Counted from the first letter of the stretch, positions 1-8,382 are shown. The stretch: 34,777 bases of DNA from Flavobacterium psychrophilum (GCA_003243255.1 QFQM01000029.1:1-34777), one strand, 5' to 3'. The notes: generated by a model not told the origin, from the letters alone. A program made the numbers and translations.

Positions 1-409
1 GGTTGCTTCCCATTACAAGCGTAATCATAAAGAATACGAAAAGGTTCAGGTAAGCAAAGAATTTGTGCATGTTCTCATCGTCATGCATATAGCTGATAGA
101 GTACACATGGATAAGCGTACCGATACCGGTAACGAACATTAACCATAATAGTGAAAGCTGGTCTAACTGGAAACCGAAGTTTACCTTAAAGTTGGCTAGC
201 GTTAGCCACTCAAAAAGATCGACCATTACCGGTTTTCCGGTATTTACAACCTGTAGGAAGAAAGTTAGTGTTACAATAAATGATGTTGCTACTGCAAGGG
301 TTCCTAATGTACCCGATGCACCTTTGCCCAGTTTCTTTCCAAAGAAAACGTTAAGCAAGAAACCTGCAAACGGGGCGAATAATAATAGTAAAGCCAAATT
401 TGTATCCAT
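1..409 (-). CDS. nuoL: NADH-quinone oxidoreductase subunit L, 5' part only (left edge cuts the gene)
   Basis: Reading the minus strand from the ATG at 409 gives 136 codons with no stop before the window edge, beginning MDTNLALLLLFAPFAGF. NuoL is one of the three antiporter-like proton-pumping membrane subunits of complex I. The visible part has hydrophobic segments around residues 3-20 and 35-52, then FGFQLDQLSLLWLMFVTGIG and the stretch VYSISYMHDDENMHKFF, which is typical of the conserved N-terminal region of NuoL/ND5 (Proton_antipo_N). It starts 6 bp after the nuoK stop, so it belongs to the same operon. The remaining roughly 500 residues, and nuoM and nuoN if they follow, lie outside the window. 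Confidence 0.93.
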   Translation of the reverse strand, partial: MDTNLALLLLFAPFAGFLLNVFFGKKLGKGASGTLGTLAVATSFIVTLTFFLQVVNTGKPVMVDLFEWLTLANFKVNFGFQLDQLSLLWLMFVTGIGTLIHVYSISYMHDDENMHKFFAYLNLFVFFMITLVMGSN

Positions 410-415
410 CAGGCG

Positions 416-736
416 TTATCCTTTTAAATTTTTCAAATTATCAATATCAATGTTGTTCAGGTTTCTGTATACCGCTACAAGTATAGCAAGACCTACGGCA
501 ACCTCTGCTGCGGCTACGGCCATAGAGAAGAATACGAATACCTGTCCTGTGGCGTCCTGATGGTAGGTAGAAAAAGCTACCAGCAACAGGTTGACCGCAT
601 TAAGCATAATCTCTATTGACATGAACATTATAATAGCATTTCGTCTGTAAAGCACACCGAAGATACCAACACAAAACAGTAGTGTAGAAAGGTAAATGTA
701 GTTATCGATGCCTATTTGCTGTAATATATTTTCCAT
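416..736 (-). CDS. nuoK: NADH-quinone oxidoreductase subunit K
   Basis: A 106-residue membrane protein starting MENILQQIGIDNYIYLS. NuoK is a small antiporter-related subunit (MnhC/MrpC-like) in the proton-translocating arm of complex I. Three transmembrane segments are visible, and the middle one contains the family signature MFMSIEIMLNAVNLLLVAF with the conserved membrane glutamate, followed by FVFFSMAVAAAEVAVGLAIL with the second conserved glutamate. The reading frame is open further upstream, but the ATG at 736 gives the usual family length and sits 1 bp after the nuoJ stop; upstream starts would run back into nuoJ. Confidence 0.95.
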   Translation of the reverse strand: MENILQQIGIDNYIYLSTLLFCVGIFGVLYRRNAIIMFMSIEIMLNAVNLLLVAFSTYHQDATGQVFVFFSMAVAAAEVAVGLAILVAVYRNLNNIDIDNLKNLKG

Positions 737-737
737 A

Positions 738-1244
738 CTAGTTGTTGATATGTTCTTTTTTAGATAGCAATACTGCACCAATCATCGAAACTAAAAGAAG
801 TACTGATGCAAACTCAAACGGAAGCATGTACTCATTAAGCAATACCTGTCCTAAAATTTTGATAGACTGGTAATCCTGTCCTGATACTTTGTATTCGGTA
901 ATTGCTGGCTGTGCTTTGATAAAAGTTGCTAAAAGTACGAATGCCACAAGGCAGAATGATACTACGGCAGCAATCCTGCTAAGCATTGATTTGTTTTTTT
1001 CGTCTTCCTTGTTAAGGTTCATGAGCATTATCGTAAAGAGCATCAGGATCATGATGGCGCCTGAGTAAACGATAATATGTACGATTGCCAGAAATTGCGC
1101 ATTAAACATAAGGTAATGCCCGGCAATAGAGAAGAAACATAATACAAGGTAAATAGCACTGTGAATTGGGTTTTTGCTGAAAATAGTCAAAAACGCAGTT
1201 GCTAATGTAATGGCCGATAGGATATAGAATATAGTTAGAAGCAT
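738..1244 (-). CDS. nuoJ: NADH-quinone oxidoreductase subunit J
   Basis: A 168-residue membrane protein with five hydrophobic segments, starting MLLTIFYILSAITLATAF. NuoJ (ND6) is a membrane-arm subunit of complex I involved in coupling. The conserved stretch IVHIIVYSGAIMILMLFTIM, corresponding to the pi-bulge helix region of ND6, is present. I chose the ATG at 1244 because it lies 1 bp beyond the nuoI stop; a longer frame would overlap nuoI by 24 codons with a hydrophilic leader foreign to the family. The gene is followed by nuoK at 1 bp spacing, so translation of I, J and K is probably coupled. Confidence 0.94.
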   Translation of the reverse strand: MLLTIFYILSAITLATAFLTIFSKNPIHSAIYLVLCFFSIAGHYLMFNAQFLAIVHIIVYSGAIMILMLFTIMLMNLNKEDEKNKSMLSRIAAVVSFCLVAFVLLATFIKAQPAITEYKVSGQDYQSIKILGQVLLNEYMLPFEFASVLLLVSMIGAVLLSKKEHINN

Positions 1245-1245
1245 C

Positions 1246-1791
1246 TTAGTTCGCCATTTGTGGTTTAGTGTTATTAATAGCCATATCAAGCGGCATAACC
1301 AGTTTGTCTTTACCATAGATAAAGTCTTCCCTGTCGCTGTTCGATTTTACCATAACTCTCGATTTGGTAAGATAGATAGCCTGTTTAGGGCAAGCCTCTT
1401 CACACAGCCCGCAGAAAATACAACGAAGCATGTTTATCTCATAGATAGAAGCATATTTCTCTTCCCTGTACAGGTGCATTTCGTCCGGTTTTCTTTCTTC
1501 AGCTTTCATAGTGATCGCTTCAGCAGGACACGAAAGTGCACACAGTCCGCAGGCAGTACAGCGCTCACGGCCTTCGTCGTCACGCATCAGCATATGCTGT
1601 CCACGGTAAACAGGGCTAAGCTCTCTGGTTTGCTCAGGGTATTTGATAGTTACCTTTCTTGTAAATAAATGTCGGATTGTGATCATCAACCCTTTGAAGA
1701 TCGCTACAAGGTAAAGGCTCTCTAAAAAGGTCATCTTTTTATTAGATACCTCTTTCTTCCTTCCCGATAATGATATGGTTTCTATTGACAT
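1246..1791 (-). CDS. nuoI: NADH-quinone oxidoreductase subunit I (ferredoxin-like, two 4Fe-4S)
   Basis: A 181-residue protein carrying two classic 4Fe-4S motifs: C78, C81, C84, C88 (CTACGLCALSCP) and C124, C127, C130, C134 (CIFCGLCEEACP). These bind clusters N6a and N6b, which pass electrons from the peripheral arm toward NuoB and quinone. The first 45 residues include a short amphipathic/hydrophobic segment (SLYLVAIFKGLMITIRHLF) that typically lies on the membrane surface. It is flanked by nuoH (42 bp) and nuoJ (1 bp). Confidence 0.97.
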   Translation of the reverse strand: MSIETISLSGRKKEVSNKKMTFLESLYLVAIFKGLMITIRHLFTRKVTIKYPEQTRELSPVYRGQHMLMRDDEGRERCTACGLCALSCPAEAITMKAEERKPDEMHLYREEKYASIYEINMLRCIFCGLCEEACPKQAIYLTKSRVMVKSNSDREDFIYGKDKLVMPLDMAINNTKPQMAN

Positions 1792-1833
1792 TTTGTATTT
1801 CTTTTTGCCCTAAGGCGTTCTTTTCGTACTTAA

Positions 1834-2874
1834 TTAAAGTTTTCCGTCGCTTAACAGGATTAGTATACCTGTAATGATGATGTTGGCAATGGCAAGCGGT
1901 ATAAGCATTTTCCAACCCAATTTCATCAGCTGGTCATAACGGAACCTTGGTATTGTCCATCGGATCCACATATAAAAGAATATGAATCCGCATATTTTAG
2001 CAAACAATACAAATATTCCAATAATGTTGGCAACATTCGCTCCTGCATTTTCCGCCATCCAGTCCATACCCGGATAGTTGTATGCACCAAAGTACAGTAC
2101 AGCAAGGATAGTAGAAGAGATAAACATACTTGCATACTCGGCAAACAAGTAGAAGCCCATTCGCATTGACGAATACTCAGTGTGGTAACCACCGATAAGC
2201 TCAGCCTCACATTCGGCAAGGTCAAATGGCGTACGGTTGGTCTCTGCAAACGAACAAACAAGGAAGATAAGGAAACCTACCGGCTGGTAAAGGATATTCC
2301 ATCTCCACTCGTGCTGGCCTGCTGCGATTTCGCGAAGGCTTAATGATTCCGTCATCATAATAAGAGCAATAAGCGCAAGACCCATAGCAACTTCATATGA
2401 TATCATCTGCGATGAGGCACGCATAGCACTCATCAGTGAGAATTTGTTATTAGAAGCCCATCCGCCTATCATGATTCCGTAAACACCTACTGACAGTACT
2501 CCAAATACATAAAGCATGGCAACATCAATATCGGTAGCCTGAAGGATAACATCACGTCCCAGGATGTGTAGTTTATCCCCCCATGGAATTACGGCACTCG
2601 TCATAAGGGCAGTACTCATTGATATGGCAGGGCCTACAATGAAAAGGAATTTGTTTGGCGTGTTTGGCATGAATTCTTCTTTAGAGAATAATTTCAAACC
2701 ATCGGCCAGTGGCTGAAGGATACCGCCTTTACCGGCACGGTTAGGGCCTATACGATCCTGAAGCCATGCAGCAATTTTACGTTCTGCAAGTGTTTCATAC
2801 ATGGCAAAAAGCATAGTGATAGCAAAGATCACTACTATGAAAATACCTTTTTCTATAATTATTGCCTGATCCAT
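1834..2874 (-). CDS. nuoH: NADH-quinone oxidoreductase subunit H
   Basis: A 346-residue polytopic membrane protein with about eight transmembrane segments. NuoH (ND1) forms the quinone-binding chamber with NuoB and NuoD. Diagnostic sequence includes AAWLQDRIGPNRAGKGGI near residues 35-52 (family signature 1), SYEVAMGLALI, and the acidic loop CSFAETNRTPFDLAECEAEL with its conserved glutamates, followed by GYHTEYSSMRMGFYLFAEY. It begins 2 bp after the nuoG stop. Length is close to the usual 325-350 residues. Confidence 0.97.
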   Translation of the reverse strand: MDQAIIIEKGIFIVVIFAITMLFAMYETLAERKIAAWLQDRIGPNRAGKGGILQPLADGLKLFSKEEFMPNTPNKFLFIVGPAISMSTALMTSAVIPWGDKLHILGRDVILQATDIDVAMLYVFGVLSVGVYGIMIGGWASNNKFSLMSAMRASSQMISYEVAMGLALIALIMMTESLSLREIAAGQHEWRWNILYQPVGFLIFLVCSFAETNRTPFDLAECEAELIGGYHTEYSSMRMGFYLFAEYASMFISSTILAVLYFGAYNYPGMDWMAENAGANVANIIGIFVLFAKICGFIFFYMWIRWTIPRFRYDQLMKLGWKMLIPLAIANIIITGILILLSDGKL

Positions 2875-2876
2875 AG

Positions 2877-3920
2877 TTATATATTTCCTTCTTTAAATAC
2901 CTGAACTTCGTCTTTTTTAAGCGGAATGGCAGGCATACTGATTTTCTTTCTGTCCTGTTCGCGGCCTAAAAGTATATGCTTTTCTGTTTCAATAGTAACT
3001 GTGTCAAGTTTCCTTGTGTAGTTGTTCTGGTTGATAACAGAGTCTTTTTCAAATTTACGCGGACCTTCAATAACCCAGTCTTTAGTGTCTTTGTGGTCAA
3101 AACGGCATTCGTTGCAGATGAATTCTTCCACTTCGTGGTAAACATCTTTACGGGCAGTAACCCTTTGAATTTCTTCGCCAAACATCCAAAGCGTAGTTTT
3201 ACCGCAACACTTATCGCAATCCCTGTGTGCATTGTATGGTTTGTTGAACCATACTCTTTGCTTGAATCGGAAAGTCTTATCGGTAAGTGCTCCTACCGGG
3301 CACACATCGATCATGTTTCCTGAGAATTCGTTATCGATAGCTTTAGAGATGGCAGTAGAGATTTGTGAGTGGTCGCCACGATTAAGTACACCATGAACAC
3401 GGTTGTCGGTAAGCTGGTCAGCAGTCATCACGCAACGGTAGCAAAGAATGCAACGGTTCATGTGAAGCTGAATCTTGTCACCAATGTTCTCAGGTTCAAA
3501 CGTACGTTTTTCTTCAACGAAGCGTGTTTTTGCCGAACCGTTTTTAAAGCTTAGGTTTTGCAGGTCACACTCTCCGGCCTGGTCACAGATAGGGCAGTCC
3601 AGCGGGTGGTTAATCAGAAGGAATTCTGTAACCGATTTACGTGCATCAACAACCCTTTCAGAAGAGATGCTTTTTACCTCCATACCATCCATAACACCGG
3701 TAACGCATGATGCTACCAGTTTAGGCATAGGTCGTGGATCGGCCTCGCTACCTTTAGAAACCTCTACAAGGCAGCAACGGCATTTACCGCCACTTCCTTT
3801 AAGTTTAGAATAGTAGCACATTGCCGGCGGCACGGATTCGCCGCCTATCATTCGCGCAGCCTGAAGGATGGTGGTCCCCGGTTCTACGTTTATTTCCTGT
3901 CCGTCTATTGTTACTTTCAT
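2877..3920 (-). CDS. nuoG: NADH-quinone oxidoreductase subunit G, short form without molybdopterin domain
   Basis: A 347-residue iron-sulfur protein of the complex I N-module. An N-terminal ferredoxin fold carries C35, C47, C50 and C72 for the 2Fe-2S centre N1b. H105, C109, C112 and C118 (HPLDCPICDQAGECDL) fit centre N5, and C157, C160, C163 and C207 (CILCYRC and CPVGAL) fit N4. Next comes a cysteine group C235, C238, C239, C269, C272 (CDKCCG and CNEC) that resembles the start of the 4Fe-4S/molybdopterin domain but does not match its usual CxxCxxxC spacing. The protein ends about 75 residues later, whereas E. coli NuoG is about 900 residues. I recall this short form from other flavobacteria, so it is probably intact, not broken. 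It lies 100 bp after nuoF and 2 bp before nuoH. Confidence 0.93.
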   Translation of the reverse strand: MKVTIDGQEINVEPGTTILQAARMIGGESVPPAMCYYSKLKGSGGKCRCCLVEVSKGSEADPRPMPKLVASCVTGVMDGMEVKSISSERVVDARKSVTEFLLINHPLDCPICDQAGECDLQNLSFKNGSAKTRFVEEKRTFEPENIGDKIQLHMNRCILCYRCVMTADQLTDNRVHGVLNRGDHSQISTAISKAIDNEFSGNMIDVCPVGALTDKTFRFKQRVWFNKPYNAHRDCDKCCGKTTLWMFGEEIQRVTARKDVYHEVEEFICNECRFDHKDTKDWVIEGPRKFEKDSVINQNNYTRKLDTVTIETEKHILLGREQDRKKISMPAIPLKKDEVQVFKEGNI

Positions 3921-3935
3921 TATTCTATATGTTTG

Positions 3936-4008
3936 AAAGTTGAATGCTATAATGTTTTAAAGTTTGCGCCTTTGCGGCTTTTCGATGAACTTTTAAACAT
4001 TCAACTTT
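3936..4008. repeat. Imperfect inverted repeat in the nuoF-nuoG spacer
   Basis: The 100-bp gap between nuoF and nuoG holds a perfect 11-bp inverted repeat, AAAGTTGAATG at 3936-3946 and CATTCAACTTT at 3998-4008. A further imperfect pairing lies inside it (3951-3964 with 3989-4002). The loop contains TTTGCGCCTTTGCGGC, which I recall as resembling short interspersed sequences common between genes in Bacteroidetes. It would form a stem-loop in the nuo transcript. There is no T-run suited to a terminator, so readthrough into nuoG is likely. Confidence 0.6.
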
Positions 4009-4020
4009 ATAACTTTTAAC

Positions 4021-5388
4021 TTATACTGTTTGTTTTGCCACTAAATGCTTCACTTTTTCAAAAGGTTCGGCTACAAAGTGATCTCTGTTCTTTATTTTTT
4101 CAGGGAAACGAACGTGGTATTCAAACTCATCCCTAAAGTGGCGTATTGCTGCTGCCACCGGCCATGCTGCTGCATCACCAAGAGGGCAGATAGTGTTTCC
4201 TTCAATCTTACGCTGAATGTCCCAAAGCAGCTCGATATCTTCTTCACGGCCGTGGCCGCTCTCAATACGGTGCAGTACTTTTTCCATCCATCCTGTACCT
4301 TCACGGCAAGGCGAACACTGTCCGCAGCTTTCGTGGTGGTAAAAACGAGAGAAGTTCCATGTATTTCTTACGATACATGTAGTATCATTGTACACAATGA
4401 AACCACCTGAACCTAACATCGAACCTGTAGCGAAACCACCTTCAGAAAGTGATTCGTAGCTCATCAGTCGGTCTCCGCCTTCAGCATTTTTGTAGATAAG
4501 ATGCGCAGGAAGGATAGGCACCGAAGAACCTCCCGGAACCAAAGCCTTTAATGGCCTGTCATCCATCATACCGCCTAAGTATTCGTCAGAGTTCATAAAC
4601 TCATCTACGCTAAGGCCTAATTCTATTTCATAAACTCCGGGGTTTTTGATGTGCCCTGAAGCTGATATCAGTTTTGTTCCTGTTGAGCGTCCTATACCAA
4701 TTTTAGCATAGTCTTCTCCTGAGTTGTTTACGATCCATGGCACAACAGCAATAGACTCAACATTGTTTACCACGGTTGGATTAGCCCAAAGTCCGCTTAC
4801 CGCAGGGAATGGCGGCTTAATCCTCGGGTTACCTCTTTTACCTTCAAGCGATTCGATAAGTGCCGTTTCCTCACCACAGATGTAAGCACCGGCACCACAG
4901 TGAACGTGAAGGTCGAGGTCGAAACCGGAACCTAAAATGTTTTTACCTAACCATCCGGCAGCATAAGCTTCTTTAATAGCTTTTTCTAATATGCGGAAAA
5001 CCCACATATACTCACCACGGATGTAGATGTAAGACAGGTTAGCACCCAGAGCGTAGCTCGAAGTGATCATACCCTCAATCAAAAGGTGGGGGATGTACTC
5101 CATCAGGTAACGGTCTTTGAACGTTCCCGGCTCCGACTCATCGGCGTTACAAACCAGGTGTCTTGGTTTTCCTGATTTTTTATCTATAAAACTCCATTTC
5201 ATACCGGTAGGGAAACCTGCCCCTCCACGGCCTCTAAGTCCTGAAGTTTTTACTTCTTCTACCACTTCGTCCGGAGTCATGCTTTTCAGCGCTTTCTCTA
5301 CAGAGCGATACCCTCCGTGCTGGCGGTATACTTCATAGGTTTTTATCCCCGGTACGTTTGCGTGCTCTAATAATATTTTCTGTCCCAT
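4021..5388 (-). CDS. nuoF: NADH-quinone oxidoreductase subunit F (NADH- and FMN-binding)
   Basis: A 455-residue protein that oxidises NADH and passes electrons through FMN to the chain of iron-sulfur centres. The glycine-rich NADH/FMN site RGRGGAGFPTG is at residues 52-62, the ESEPGTFKDR signature is at 85-94, and a second glycine-rich segment (GAGAYICGEETAL) is at 165-177. The N3 4Fe-4S ligands are C355, C358, C361 (SCGQCSPCREG) and C401 (ICPLGD). It lies 25 bp after nuoE and 100 bp before nuoG. Its presence with nuoE and nuoG shows that this complex I has the full NADH-oxidising module, unlike the reduced 11-subunit forms. Confidence 0.97.
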   Translation of the reverse strand: MGQKILLEHANVPGIKTYEVYRQHGGYRSVEKALKSMTPDEVVEEVKTSGLRGRGGAGFPTGMKWSFIDKKSGKPRHLVCNADESEPGTFKDRYLMEYIPHLLIEGMITSSYALGANLSYIYIRGEYMWVFRILEKAIKEAYAAGWLGKNILGSGFDLDLHVHCGAGAYICGEETALIESLEGKRGNPRIKPPFPAVSGLWANPTVVNNVESIAVVPWIVNNSGEDYAKIGIGRSTGTKLISASGHIKNPGVYEIELGLSVDEFMNSDEYLGGMMDDRPLKALVPGGSSVPILPAHLIYKNAEGGDRLMSYESLSEGGFATGSMLGSGGFIVYNDTTCIVRNTWNFSRFYHHESCGQCSPCREGTGWMEKVLHRIESGHGREEDIELLWDIQRKIEGNTICPLGDAAAWPVAAAIRHFRDEFEYHVRFPEKIKNRDHFVAEPFEKVKHLVAKQTV

Positions 5389-5413
5389 CGTTACTTGGTG
5401 TAATGGTCTCTAA

Positions 5414-5938
5414 TTAGTGTAATTTAACCTGTCCGTTTTTGCACTCTTCAATAAGCGCATCCATTTTCTCTTCTGTCAGGTTTTCTCTGTAATAGTCACC
5501 CAGCTGAAGCATTGGAGCATAACCACAGGCACCAAGGCACTCTACGCCTACTACGGTAAACATACCGTCGGCAGTAGTTTCACCTTCTTTAATGCCTAGT
5601 TTGTTGCAGGTATAGTCCATCAGGTTTTCAGCTCCGCGGATAGCGCAGCAAGAAGTCCTGCAAAACTCAAACATATACTTGCCTATAGGCTGCTGGTTGT
5701 ACATGGTATAAAATGATACTACCTCATACACCTCGATAGGCTTGATGTTAAGAATTTCGGCAACCTTATCCTGAAGCTCTATGCTCAGCCAGTTGTCATG
5801 TGCGTCCTGAACTTCGTGAAGTACCGGTAGCAACGCCGATTTTCTTTTGTCAGCAGGGTAGTGGCTTATCAGTTCATCAATCCTTGCCTGAAGCTCGGGT
5901 GTGATGTTTATATCCTGTTTTATGTGACTAATCTTCAT
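5414..5938 (-). CDS. nuoE: NADH-quinone oxidoreductase subunit E (thioredoxin-like 2Fe-2S)
   Basis: A 174-residue protein with an N-terminal helical part (SHYPADKRKSALLPVLHEVQ) and a C-terminal thioredoxin-like ferredoxin domain. The 2Fe-2S centre N1a ligands are C93, C98, C134 and C138 (FCRTSCCAIRG and ECLGACGYAPM). An extra cysteine at 97 neighbours the second ligand. NuoE pairs with NuoF in the NADH-dehydrogenase module. The gene is separated from nuoD by an 89-bp AT-rich spacer with inverted repeats and from nuoF by 25 bp. Confidence 0.96.
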   Translation of the reverse strand: MKISHIKQDINITPELQARIDELISHYPADKRKSALLPVLHEVQDAHDNWLSIELQDKVAEILNIKPIEVYEVVSFYTMYNQQPIGKYMFEFCRTSCCAIRGAENLMDYTCNKLGIKEGETTADGMFTVVGVECLGACGYAPMLQLGDYYRENLTEEKMDALIEECKNGQVKLH

Positions 5939-5952
5939 TTCTCTTAATTCTA

Positions 5953-6007
5953 TTTTAAATTTTGAATTATAAATTTTAAATGCGCAGTGCTAATTCATAA
6001 TTTAAAA
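5953..6007. repeat. AT-rich inverted repeat in the nuoD-nuoE spacer
   Basis: The 89-bp gap between nuoD and nuoE is almost entirely A and T and contains a 17-bp inverted repeat with one mismatch, TTTTAAATTTTGAATTA at 5953-5969 against TAATTCATAATTTAAAA at 5991-6007. Related AT-rich half-copies flank it. I recall strings of this AATTCATAATTTAAAATTC type as interspersed intergenic sequence in flavobacterial genomes. No terminator-like GC stem is present, so the operon probably continues through it. Confidence 0.5.
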
Positions 6008-6027
6008 TTCATCATTTATAATGCTTT

Positions 6028-7263
6028 TTATGCGTCTAGTTCGCCTGCAATAACATTGAGGCTTGATAATGTTGCAATGGCATCAGACAACATCTGTCCT
6101 TTTACCATGTCGTTAAAGGCCTGGTAATAAATAAAACACGGCCTGCGGAAGTGTAGCCTGTAGGCTGTACGGCTTCCGTCAGTTATAAGGTAAAAGCCAA
6201 GCTCACCGTTACCGCCTTCTACCGGATGGTATACTTCGGTCTTCGGTACCGGAACTTCGCCCATTACAATTTTAAAGTGATAGATAAGTGCCTCCATGTT
6301 GTGGTATACTTCTTCTTTTGGTGGAAGATAGTAATCCGGCACATTAGCGTGGTAAGGTCCTTCTGGCATTTTTTCAAGTGCCTGGCGGATAATTTTCAAG
6401 CTCTCCCAAACCTCTGCGTTACGAACGCAAAAACGGTCATAAGTATCACCTGATTTACCTACAGGTACATCAAATTCGAAATCTTCGTAAGAGCTGTACG
6501 GCTGCATAACGCGAACGTCATAGTCAATACCGGCAGCACGAAGGTTTGGTCCTGTAAATCCGTAGCTCATTGCTTTCTCAGCAGAGATTGGACCTACATT
6601 TATAGTGCGGTCCATAAAGATCCTGTTACGGGTAAGCAGGTTTTCAAATTCCGTCCAGATGGCAGGGAATTCTTCTAAGAAAGTGTTTATTTTCTGGAAG
6701 GCTGCAGGGCTCCAGTCTCTTTCGAAACCGCCAATCCTTCCCATGTTGGTGGTAAGGCGCGCACCGCAAATCTCTTCGTAAATCTCATATATTTTTTCCC
6801 TGTACTGGAAAACGTAAAGGAAACCTGTAAGCGCTCCCGTATCTACACCCAGTACCGAGTTACAGATGATGTGGTCAGCAATACGTGCCAGCTCCATGAT
6901 AATTACCCTCATGTACTGTACCCTTTTCGGGACCTCGATATCCAGTGCTTTTTCCAGTGTCATCCACCAACCCATGTTGTTGATAGGGGCCGAGCAGTAG
7001 TTCATCCTGTCGGTAAGCGGTGTTACCTGATAGAATGGCCTGTTTTCGGCAATTTTCTCGAAAGCACGGTGAATGTAACCTACAGTTCCCTCGCCATCAA
7101 GTATTCTCTCACCATCCATAAGCAGGATGTTCTGAAAAATACCGTGGGTTGCAGGGTGGGTAGGCCCAAGGTTTAGTATTGAAAGCTCGCTGCCGTCTTC
7201 ATTCTGCTTTTGTTCGATCATCTTGGCATAACGATGCTCTGGTGGTAATAACAGGTCTGACAT
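6028..7263 (-). CDS. nuoD: NADH-quinone oxidoreductase subunit D
   Basis: A 411-residue 49-kDa-type subunit, related to the large subunit of [NiFe] hydrogenases but without the nickel ligands. It forms the quinone pocket with NuoB and NuoH. The conserved GPTHPATHG is at residues 33-41, and the sequence continues with GYIHRAFEKIAENRPFYQ, RMNYCSAPINN and the C-terminal LHFRRPCFIYYQAF. The coding sequence is separate from nuoC, not fused as in E. coli. It follows nuoC at 29 bp. Confidence 0.97.
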   Translation of the reverse strand: MSDLLLPPEHRYAKMIEQKQNEDGSELSILNLGPTHPATHGIFQNILLMDGERILDGEGTVGYIHRAFEKIAENRPFYQVTPLTDRMNYCSAPINNMGWWMTLEKALDIEVPKRVQYMRVIIMELARIADHIICNSVLGVDTGALTGFLYVFQYREKIYEIYEEICGARLTTNMGRIGGFERDWSPAAFQKINTFLEEFPAIWTEFENLLTRNRIFMDRTINVGPISAEKAMSYGFTGPNLRAAGIDYDVRVMQPYSSYEDFEFDVPVGKSGDTYDRFCVRNAEVWESLKIIRQALEKMPEGPYHANVPDYYLPPKEEVYHNMEALIYHFKIVMGEVPVPKTEVYHPVEGGNGELGFYLITDGSRTAYRLHFRRPCFIYYQAFNDMVKGQMLSDAIATLSSLNVIAGELDA

Positions 7264-7292
7264 TTTATATAAAAATTTTTCCTTGTTCTTTA

Positions 7293-7823
7293 TTATTTAA
7301 CAGTCGAGTTGTCAGGAGTACGTCCAAAGAAACGGTCGTCCTTATCGGTTCTTCCTCCATCTTCCATTGGGAACTCCTTACGCATTGGGAAAGACACCAT
7401 CTCATCCATGTTCAGTATCCTTTTCAGCTGCGGGTGGCCTTTGAATATGATCCCAAAGAAATCATACGTTTCGCGCTCCTGCCAGTTGGCACTCAAAAAG
7501 TGTTCTGTAGCCGATGCCACTTCCGGATTTTCACCGTTAAGAAAACATTTGAAGCGAATCCTTACGTTGTCATACCAGTTGTGCATGTGGTATACTGTGG
7601 CAAACTGCCTGTCAACTTCATTGTCAGGGTAATGGATGCCGCAAACATCGGTAAGGAAATTGAAACGAAGCAGCGGGTCATTCTTTAAAAAGCCCATAAC
7701 TTCAGAAAGAGAGTCTGAAGCCACTTCAAAAGTGAACATATCTTTGATCTGGATAAAGCCGGTAACTTTTTCTCCGAACTTTTCGGTAAGCTTATCCTGT
7801 ATAACTGTTGTTTCTAAAGCCAT
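7293..7823 (-). CDS. nuoC: NADH-quinone oxidoreductase subunit C (30-kDa type)
   Basis: A 176-residue peripheral-arm subunit that links NuoD to the rest of the hydrophilic arm. The family signature ANWQERETYDFFGIIFKGHP is near residues 115-134, and LTDVCGIHYPD precedes it. The C-terminal RMDE-type region reads NMDEMVSFPMRKEFPMEDG. The gene begins 7 bp after nuoB and ends 29 bp before nuoD. Confidence 0.96.
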   Translation of the reverse strand: MALETTVIQDKLTEKFGEKVTGFIQIKDMFTFEVASDSLSEVMGFLKNDPLLRFNFLTDVCGIHYPDNEVDRQFATVYHMHNWYDNVRIRFKCFLNGENPEVASATEHFLSANWQERETYDFFGIIFKGHPQLKRILNMDEMVSFPMRKEFPMEDGGRTDKDDRFFGRTPDNSTVK

Positions 7824-7830
7824 TGGTAAC

Positions 7831-8382
7831 TTATGAAATATTATAAGAAGCTAATAGTTCTTTGTATTCGTCTGAACTTCTTCTGCGTACTGATTCGTTT
7901 CTTACGATATCCTGAAGTGTCATGATACCATCAAGAATCTGCTCCGGCCTTGGCGGGCAACCCGGAACGTAAACGTCTACCGGAATAACCTTATCAATTC
8001 CCTGAAGCACTGAGTAAGTGTCGAATATACCACCTGACGATGCACATGCACCTACGGCGATAACCCAACGCGGCTCAGCCATCTGCTCGTATACCTGGCG
8101 TAAGATAGGGGCCATTTTTTTAGCAATGGTTCCCATTACCAAAAGCATATCGGCCTGACGCGGAGAAAAACTCATACGCTCCGATCCGAAACGCGCCACG
8201 TCATAATGTGATGCCATGGTAGCCATGAATTCGATACCGCAGCAAGAGGTAGCAAAAGGCAGTGGCCACATAGAGTTAGCACGCGCCATACCTACAACGG
8301 TATCCAGTTTTGTTGCAAAAAAGCCTTCTCCTGAGTATCCTTCAGGTGCTTCAACCATTTTTATGTCTGATGACTTGCTCAT
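7831..8382 (-). CDS. nuoB: NADH-quinone oxidoreductase subunit B (cluster N2)
   Basis: A 183-residue subunit that carries the terminal 4Fe-4S centre N2, which reduces quinone. All four ligands are visible: the adjacent pair C47-C48 (ATSCCGIEF), C113 (GACASSGG) and C142 (PGCPPRPE). The body includes RFGSERMSFSPRQADMLLVMGT, typical of the PSST family. It lies 56 bp after nuoA and 7 bp before nuoC. Confidence 0.98.
   Translation of the reverse strand: MSKSSDIKMVEAPEGYSGEGFFATKLDTVVGMARANSMWPLPFATSCCGIEFMATMASHYDVARFGSERMSFSPRQADMLLVMGTIAKKMAPILRQVYEQMAEPRWVIAVGACASSGGIFDTYSVLQGIDKVIPVDVYVPGCPPRPEQILDGIMTLQDIVRNESVRRRSSDEYKELLASYNIS

Noticed and set aside
1926..2261. Open frame inside nuoH on the same strand
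   Set aside because: It lies wholly inside nuoH in another frame, and the overlapping NuoH sequence is fully conserved-looking, so it is a shadow frame.
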